Source of the DNA: an uncultured Ruminococcus sp.
Lineage (GTDB): Bacteria; Bacillota; Clostridia; Lachnospirales; Lachnospiraceae
Length of the DNA: 9,463 nucleotides
Assembly: GCA_900541505.1 (NCBI GenBank)
Contig: UQKK01000064.1
Span: 1 to 9,463, forward strand
Direction: 5' to 3'
Program-made: the position numbers and the translations under genes
Notes under the pieces: model-generated
The model's input: only the letters and a program-made list of their open reading frames with translations
Databases searched by the model: none
Told to the model about the DNA's origin: nothing
In this document: piece after piece, positions 5,214 to 9,463 of the stretch
Numbering within the stretch: the stretch's first letter is position 1
How the letters are laid out: the number at the start of each line of letters is the position of its first letter

Positions 5214-5495
5214 ATGTATTACGATCAGCATGTATGTGGAGCAAGAATTCAGGAGCTGCGCAAATCAAAAGGGTATACGCAGGAGGCTCTGGCTGAGGCG
5301 ATTGATATTGATGCAAAACGCATTTCAAAAATTGAACGCGGAGTAATATCGGCATCTTATAACGACATGATTCTGTTTTCGGAATTCTTTGGAGTAACGC
5401 TGGATTATCTGATCATTGGCAAGAGACAGGATGTGGATGCGTTGAAAAAGAGAGTGCAGGATGCCATTACGCAGCTTCAGGAAGCACTGATGTGA
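5214..5495 (+). CDS. Small XRE-family regulator
   Basis: A 93-residue regulator consisting of a single Cro/C1-type helix-turn-helix domain (about 8-70) and a short helical tail (about 71-92) rich in K, Q and E that may mediate dimerisation. The HTH core YTQEALAEAIDIDAKRISKI is at 21-40, followed by E41-R-G. The ATG at 5214 is chosen because AAGGAG (5202-5207) lies six bases before it and the domain starts at once; the open frame extends upstream to 5097 but runs through structured leader DNA. It stands apart from the polymerase operon behind a terminator-like structure and may control that operon or the recombination genes downstream. Its target is unknown. No protease gene is directly attached, but the protease at 4007-4738 is upstream. 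Confidence 0.88.
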   Translation: MYYDQHVCGARIQELRKSKGYTQEALAEAIDIDAKRISKIERGVISASYNDMILFSEFFGVTLDYLIIGKRQDVDALKKRVQDAITQLQEALM

Positions 5496-5967
5496 ACTCG
5501 CAAAATTAGGTGGGCAAAGTCGCAGTTTCCGGCGTGTTATGTAAAACCGCATTCTTTTATACTTACTTTACAGCTAAGGCAACAAGGCTGATGAACTATG
5601 AAAATTGAATACTCATTCTCCAAGTACATTACTGACAGAACGAGCCTTCGACTGCACGCCATGATGCCCAACAGGGGCGAAGCGGAATCGCAGCAGCAAA
5701 TGTCGGATTGCAACCGACGGTGGTGTAAAAGCCTGTCAGGGACAATGATACTTCCGTAATTCGCGGTCCGGCCATAAAGAAGGCGGGATGGTTAAATTCC
5801 AATGGAGCAGTGAAGCACACTGCCGCTTGTGAGAAATCCCCGATCTCTGGGGTGCCAAGAAAAAGTACAGAGAAACCATATTTTAAGAAAAGCTGTCAGA
5901 ATAAAGCAGTTGTATTATTTTCTGTCAGCTTTTATCCATAGATGATTATGGGATTGGAGGCAACCAG
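5496..5967 (+). other. 472-base gap with small hairpins and no convincing gene
   Basis: No frame here gives a protein I can support. Several short stems are visible: GCCC/GGGC (5666-5678), GTCGG/CCGAC with a seven-base loop (about 5700-5717), GCAGT/ACTGC (5807-5823) and CCCC/GGGG (5838-5852), plus the long terminator-like hairpin at 5888-5933. The stretch about 5640-5860 resembles the 3' end and right terminus of an IS200/IS605-type element, with short stem-loops and a C-run/G-run hairpin at its end. That is an impression, without a recognisable tnpB. A weak TATACT box near 5558 lacks a good -35. Confidence 0.35.
5888..5933. terminator. Long A/T-flanked hairpin before the MazF-like gene
   Basis: AAAAGCTG-T-CAGAA (5888-5901) pairs with TTCTG-T-CAGCTTTT (5920-5933), broken only by a T-T mismatch, around an 18-base loop. 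The A-rich 5' arm and T-rich 3' arm suit a bidirectional intrinsic terminator. It ends 34 bases before the ATG at 5968, so it may insulate or attenuate the toxin-integrase operon. Confidence 0.6.
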
Positions 5968-6390
5968 ATGAAAGAAAACTGGGTTTACCGGCGAGGAGAT
6001 ATTTACCTTGCCAATCTTGGTGTTCCGATAGGATCAAAGCAGGGCGGTGTTCGTCCGGTAGTGGTTCTTCAGAACGATGTCGGCAACTTTTATTCGCCGA
6101 CGATTACGGTTGCTCCTCTGACAACGAAGATTCAAAAGAAAAGAAGCCAGCCAACACATTATTTCCTTCGGAAGGCAAAAGGGCTGGCAAGATCTTCGAT
6201 GGTATTGGCGGAGCAGCTTGATACATGTGATAAGACCTGTGTGATTCGGTATCTCGGCAAGGTAAGTAAGGGACAGATGCGCGGAATTGATGAAGCTGTG
6301 AAAGTGCAGCTTGGATATTATATTCCGGAACAGGCGGAGAAAAAAAGACAAGGCAAATGCCGAAAGGAAGTGAATTTTGATGGTGGATAA
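5968..6390 (+). CDS. MazF/PemK-type endoribonuclease toxin
   Basis: A 140-residue protein of the MazF/PemK family, sequence-specific mRNA interferases. The signature is strong: RRGDIYLANL (8-17), GSKQGGVRPVVVLQND (22-37) and FYSPTITVAPLTT (41-53). Aligning by eye with B. subtilis MazF, the catalytic residues R25 and T48 correspond to R29 and T52 here, so it should be active. It is about 20 residues longer than typical MazF, the extra part being a basic C-terminal tail (EKKRQGKCRKE). GGAGG (5956-5960) lies seven bases before the ATG. No MazE-like antitoxin gene is adjacent; the gap upstream holds no candidate and the downstream overlapping gene looks like an excisionase. It may serve element maintenance, or its antitoxin may be elsewhere. 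Confidence 0.9.
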   Translation: MKENWVYRRGDIYLANLGVPIGSKQGGVRPVVVLQNDVGNFYSPTITVAPLTTKIQKKRSQPTHYFLRKAKGLARSSMVLAEQLDTCDKTCVIRYLGKVSKGQMRGIDEAVKVQLGYYIPEQAEKKRQGKCRKEVNFDGG

Positions 6391-6628
6391 ATTGATTAAG
6401 CGTAAAGAAGCCGCTGAGATGTTGGGGATTAGCCTGGACACCTTGGATCATGCAAGAATGGAAGGGCTGATCACTTACGTTCAGTATGTTGAGAATGGCT
6501 GTGTTTATTTTACTGAAGTTGGACTTCAGGAGTATATTGCAAGGTCTACACATCGTGCAAGGCCGAAGGATAACAATCCGACTTTCCGAAAGAAGAGAAC
6601 AGCCAGGAGCGAAATTCGACATCGTTGA
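6380..6628 (+). CDS. Excisionase-like helix-turn-helix protein
   Basis: An 82-residue protein starting with a MerR/Xis-type winged-helix segment: LIKRKEAAEMLGISLDTLDH (5-24), then a strand-like VYF and a helix ending in a basic tail (FRKKRTARSEIRHR). The pattern of KxEAAxMLGIS followed by a recognition helix is typical of excisionase-family DNA-binding proteins, which bend DNA at attachment sites and steer the integrase toward excision. The ATG at 6380 follows AAGGAAG (6364-6370) by nine bases; the gene overlaps the end of the MazF-like gene by 11 bases. It ends 59 bases before the first integrase, so the three genes are probably one transcript. Its position just before an integrase supports an Xis role, but it could regulate transcription instead. 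Confidence 0.8.
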   Translation: MVDKLIKRKEAAEMLGISLDTLDHARMEGLITYVQYVENGCVYFTEVGLQEYIARSTHRARPKDNNPTFRKKRTARSEIRHR

Positions 6629-6687
6629 GTATTGGCAGGTTATTCGCAATAATGAATATATCAGCTAAAAGTTTGGAGGTGTCGAAG

Positions 6688-7902
6688 ATGGCAAGAAAAA
6701 GATATGCGATTCCTCAGTACGGAACCGTCATCATGGCGGGTAAGGAATATTACCGGACTCGAATTGAGGATGCTGATGGAAAGCGGGTGGCGTTGTATGG
6801 CAGAACCCGTGAAGAATTATATGATAAGGTGCTCGAAGCGAGAGAGCAGATTGAGGATAATACATTTCGCAGATCATCCCCCACAGTAAAGGAGTATTGC
6901 GAAAAGTGGCTGTTGTTACAATCCGCACAGGTAAGAGCCACTACGTTGACGGATTACACATCGAAAGTAAACCGGCATATTATAAAGCCTCTGGGTCATA
7001 TGAATATAGCAGATGTTACAGCGGATGATATTCGTCTGGCACTGGTTCCGGTATCCAAAAAATCAGCGTCTGTGTACAAATCGGTCAATATACTTTATAA
7101 GAGCATTTTTGCGGCGGCAAAGGAAAGCAAAGTGATTCAGGACAATCCTACAATTTATTTGTCTGGAAAGAACGGGGGCGTTCCTCAAAAAGAGAAAAAC
7201 CCTTTGACTGATGATCAGGTGGAGAGATTGCTGGATGCGATAAGAGGATTACCACCGTATGTATTTGTGATGCTTGGTCTGTATGCGGGGCTTCGGCGAG
7301 AAGAAATTCTTGCATTACAGTGGGATTCAGTTTTTCTGGATGAAGCAGCACCGTATTTGACAGTGTGCAGAGCTTGGCATACAGAGCACAATCGACCGGT
7401 AATAATGTCTGAACTGAAAACAAAGGCTGCTCATCGAGATGTACCGCTTCCTGATTGCCTGGCGAAATGCCTGAGAGAAGCAAAGGAGAATTCCACATCA
7501 GACTATGTTGTTGCAAACAGCGAGGGTGAACCGCTTTCATATACGCAGTTTAAGAGGCTCTGGCAGTATATTGTGACCAGAACTGTAAAGGAACGGAGCT
7601 ACTACCGTTATGAGAATGGAAAACGAGTGAAGCATACGGTGAAACCGGTGCTGGGCGAAAGAGCTGCGCATAATGGAAAGGTGGTTTATAGCTTAGACTT
7701 TGAAGTGACACCACATTTGCTGCGGCATACTTATATTACAAATCTTATTCACGCATCGGTTGATCCTAAAACAGTTCAATATCTTGCCGGTCATGAGAAC
7801 AGCAAGATAACGATGGACATTTATGCAAAGGCAAAGTATAACCGACCGGATGAACTGGCGGGTATATTAGAGGATACCTTTACACTGTGGGATGCAGAAT
7901 AG
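6688..7902 (+). CDS. int: Tyrosine recombinase/integrase 1
   Basis: A 404-residue tyrosine site-specific recombinase. The N-terminal part (1-60) is an arm-type DNA-binding segment (YYRTRIEDADGK, then TREELYDK); residues 63-155 are the SAM-like core-binding domain; the catalytic domain follows from about 172. The catalytic residues are present: R203 in GLYAGLRREEIL, K244 in SELKT, H343 and R346 in TPHLLRHTYI, H369 in YLAGHENS and nucleophile Y379 in MDIYAKAKY. The ATG at 6688 is preferred because GGAGG (6675-6679) lies eight bases upstream and the paralogue at 8055 starts identically with MARK; an upstream ATG at 6625 would add 21 residues. It is expressed with the Xis-like gene and ends before a strong terminator at 7928-7958. 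A near relative follows immediately. Confidence 0.95.
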   Translation: MARKRYAIPQYGTVIMAGKEYYRTRIEDADGKRVALYGRTREELYDKVLEAREQIEDNTFRRSSPTVKEYCEKWLLLQSAQVRATTLTDYTSKVNRHIIKPLGHMNIADVTADDIRLALVPVSKKSASVYKSVNILYKSIFAAAKESKVIQDNPTIYLSGKNGGVPQKEKNPLTDDQVERLLDAIRGLPPYVFVMLGLYAGLRREEILALQWDSVFLDEAAPYLTVCRAWHTEHNRPVIMSELKTKAAHRDVPLPDCLAKCLREAKENSTSDYVVANSEGEPLSYTQFKRLWQYIVTRTVKERSYYRYENGKRVKHTVKPVLGERAAHNGKVVYSLDFEVTPHLLRHTYITNLIHASVDPKTVQYLAGHENSKITMDIYAKAKYNRPDELAGILEDTFTLWDAE

Positions 7903-7927
7903 GCCAGACAGTTTCATGAATGAGATC

Positions 7928-7958
7928 AAAAAGAGTAGGGATAATCCCTGCTCTTTTT
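7928..7958 (+). terminator. Strong intrinsic terminator after integrase 1
   Basis: AAAAAGAGTAGGGA (7928-7941), loop TAA, TCCCTGCTCTTTTT (7945-7958) is a 14-bp stem with one T-G wobble and an A-tract/T-tract, 25 bases past the stop. It can act in both directions. It separates the two integrases transcriptionally. Confidence 0.92.
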
Positions 7959-7975
7959 ACATATAGCCGACATCC

Positions 7976-8004
7976 TTGAGAACCGGAGCAGCATTCTGGA
8001 TAAT
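7976..8004 (+). promoter_or_regulatory. Probable promoter of integrase 2
   Basis: TTGAGA (7976-7981), a 17-base spacer and GATAAT (7999-8004) differ from the vegetative consensus at one position in each box. It lies just after the terminator of integrase 1 and about 50 bases before the ATG at 8055, so integrase 2 is likely expressed independently. Confidence 0.65.
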
Positions 8005-8054
8005 TAAAGAGCAAAGATCAATTTGGATATATCAAGAAAATGGAGGAAGCAATA

Positions 8055-9263
8055 ATGGCAAGAAAAAAAGTAGTGCCGGAATATGGAACAATTATGAAGA
8101 GGGGCGTTCAATATTACAGAACACGAATGCAGGATGCAGATGGAAAATGGATTTCGCTATATGCACAGACTCCTGAAGAGCTGTACGATAAATCCATTGA
8201 GATGAAGCGCAGTATTGAGGATGAAATATTCCGGAAGAATAATCCGACAGTAGCTGAGTATTGCGAAAAATGGTTGAAGATGCGCTCGGCGAGTGTGCGA
8301 GAAAACACATTGAGCGGATATGAGCGCACGATAAGAAAATACATTATTGGAGCTATTGGAGATATGTATATGGACGAAGTGACGACCGATGACCTTCGCT
8401 TGCTGCTGGTGCCAATCTCCAAGCAATCAGCTTCCCTGTACAGCAAAATGAATATGCTGATCAAATGTGTTTTCTATTCAGCAGAAGAAAGCAAAATCAT
8501 CAGTTGTAATCCGGCTGCGTCGCTTTCTGCAAAAGGCGGAACACCAAAGCAGGAAAAGAAGGCATTGACGGATGAGCAGGTGAAAATTCTTCTGGATACC
8601 ATCAGGGGATTACCACCGTATGTTTTCGTAATGATTGGGTTATACGCAGGGTTGAGGCGGGAAGAAATTCTTGCACTGCGATGGGATTGTGTTTTCCTGG
8701 ATGGTGCCACCCCATATATATCGGTAAGGCGAGCATGGCGTTCTGTAAATAATCGTCCGGTAATTTCAACAGAATTAAAAACGCCAGCAGCCAAAAGGGA
8801 CATTCCCATTCCGGGCAAGTTGGTGGAATGTTTGAAAGAGGCAAAGGAAAAGTCAAAATCGGAATATGTGATCTCGGACAGGAATGGTAATGCTTTGGCT
8901 GAATCCCAGTTCGTGAGGGTATGGAAGTACATAGCAGTTCGTTCTACGGAAGAACGCTGCTATTACACCTATGTGAATGGGCAGAAGATTAAGCATGTTG
9001 TAAAGCCGAAACTTGGTGAGCATCAGTCGAACAATCCGAAGTTGGTATATACGATGGATTTTCAAGTGACACCGCATCAATTGCGTCACACTTATATCAC
9101 GAACCTGATTTATGCTTCGGTTGATCCTAAAACCGTACAGTATCTTGCCGGACACGAAAACAGCAAGGTGACTATGGATATTTACGCCAAAGTCAAGTAT
9201 AATAAACCTGCCCAATTACATGGGGTGATCAACAGAGCAATCGACACATCAAAAAAAGATTAG
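8055..9263 (+). CDS. int: Tyrosine recombinase/integrase 2
   Basis: A 402-residue tyrosine recombinase, a close paralogue of the one at 6688-7902 along its whole length (same domain order, most motifs shared). Catalytic residues: R201 in GLYAGLRREEIL, K242 in TELKT, H341 and R344 in TPHQLRHTYI, H367 in YLAGHENS and Y377 in MDIYAKVKY. All are intact, so both copies should be active. The regions that differ most are the core-binding domain (about 75-165), the segment at 245-300 and the C-terminal tail, as expected if the two proteins read different core sites or play different strand-exchange roles. GGAGG (8042-8046) lies eight bases before the ATG at 8055; an in-frame ATG at 8040 has no ribosome binding site. 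It is the gene nearest the rpsI fragment, so it is the better candidate for the recombinase that used that site. Confidence 0.95.
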   Translation: MARKKVVPEYGTIMKRGVQYYRTRMQDADGKWISLYAQTPEELYDKSIEMKRSIEDEIFRKNNPTVAEYCEKWLKMRSASVRENTLSGYERTIRKYIIGAIGDMYMDEVTTDDLRLLLVPISKQSASLYSKMNMLIKCVFYSAEESKIISCNPAASLSAKGGTPKQEKKALTDEQVKILLDTIRGLPPYVFVMIGLYAGLRREEILALRWDCVFLDGATPYISVRRAWRSVNNRPVISTELKTPAAKRDIPIPGKLVECLKEAKEKSKSEYVISDRNGNALAESQFVRVWKYIAVRSTEERCYYTYVNGQKIKHVVKPKLGEHQSNNPKLVYTMDFQVTPHQLRHTYITNLIYASVDPKTVQYLAGHENSKVTMDIYAKVKYNKPAQLHGVINRAIDTSKKD

Positions 9264-9279
9264 GGTTAAAATCCGACAA

Positions 9280-9301
9280 AAGCCCACAAAATCGTGGGTT
9301 T
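9280..9301 (+). terminator. Weak terminator-like hairpin after integrase 2
   Basis: AAGCCCAC (9280-9287), loop AAAATC, GTGGGTTT (9294-9301) forms an 8-bp stem with one G-T wobble, 16 bases past the integrase stop. The T-run is only the three bases inside the stem, so termination would be modest. The following stretch to 9375 holds a small CGAAA/TTTCG inverted repeat (9353-9357, 9369-9373) and no gene; integrase arm sites would be expected here. Confidence 0.5.
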
Positions 9302-9375
9302 AAGAACTGGTGGACGAAGAGCAAAAGGCTTGAAAAACCGCGTAAAATCAAGCGAAATTGAGCTTCGGTTTCGTG

Positions 9376-9426
9376 AAGTACGGCCTCAAAGCCGCCCGTC
9401 GTGCGCCTCAGTTCAGCAAGCGCTAA
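9376..9426 (+). pseudogene. rpsI: 3' fragment of rpsI (ribosomal protein S9), candidate attachment site
   Basis: The frame reads KYGLKAARRAPQFSKR and then TAA at 9424-9426, the nearly invariant C terminus of bacterial ribosomal protein S9. Upstream the frame continues only to a stop at 9343-9345, with residues (NQAKLSFGFV) that do not match S9, so this is a displaced tail and not a gene. Integration into the 3' end of a conserved gene leaves such a duplicated tail, because the element brings a replacement end for the intact gene at its other side. The fragment points rightward and lies 112 bases past integrase 2, fitting attR, with chromosomal DNA following. The rpsI 3' end is a described ICE insertion site in streptococci. 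The exact core crossover cannot be set without the other end. Confidence 0.82.
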
Positions 9427-9463
9427 ACTTTATCAAAAGTGGTCAAAAACCCCGGAACTACGC

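Noticed and set aside
5598..5759. 53-residue frame upstream of the MazF-like gene as a possible antitoxin
   Set aside because: No ribosome binding site, no MazE/AbrB-like pattern, and it runs through hairpin-rich sequence.
6625..6687. Upstream ATG extending integrase 1 by 21 residues
   Set aside because: The paralogue begins at the MARK start, and GGAGG is placed for 6688.
1..9463. CRISPR arrays, tRNA or rRNA genes
   Set aside because: No regularly spaced repeats and no tRNA or rRNA signatures were seen on either strand.

Overview
The window looks like the right-hand end of an integrated mobile element (ICE or genomic island) in a Gram-positive Clostridia host, probably a Lachnospiraceae-type gut bacterium. 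The grounds are strong GGAGG-type ribosome binding sites, AT-leaning Firmicutes codon use, the gene families present, and a short piece of the 3' end of rpsI (ribosomal protein S9) at the far right. No taxonomic search could be run, so the host assignment is inference.

Layout. 1-265: the tail of an unrecognised protein whose frame is broken near position 89. 357-1185: two overlapping genes, an MmcQ/YjbR-family protein and a charged coiled-coil protein, bracketed by two perfect small palindromes that share the core TTGTGCA. 1257-2231 (minus strand): an XRE repressor followed by an ImmA/IrrE metalloprotease, the order used by immR-immA pairs. 2262-2414: a control region with two consensus promoters facing each other and seven perfect CACGAA/TTCGTG half-sites. 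2433-4995 (plus strand): a tight operon encoding a Y-family translesion DNA polymerase (UmuC-like), an 86-residue unknown protein, a second ImmA/IrrE-type protease and a small zinc-ribbon protein. 5049-5205: a strongly structured leader with a terminator hairpin, two competing 5' arms and a hairpin that covers a ribosome binding site, ahead of a second small XRE regulator (5214-5495). 5496-5967: a 472-base gap with no convincing gene. 5968-7902: a MazF/PemK-type endoribonuclease, an excisionase-like HTH protein and a tyrosine integrase. 8055-9263: a second, closely related tyrosine integrase with its own promoter. 9376-9426: the rpsI 3' fragment, a likely attachment-site remnant.

How it may work together. 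The XRE/ImmA pair diverging from the polymerase operon suggests a LexA-independent damage switch. The repressor would hold both facing promoters through the CACGAA sites, and damage-activated proteolysis would release a mutagenic polymerase plus a second protease that could reinforce the switch. This follows the ICEBs1 ImmR/ImmA logic but is applied here to a translesion polymerase; it is inference from gene content and DNA sites. The right third is the recombination module (Xis-like protein plus two integrases), sitting next to the presumed attachment site in rpsI.
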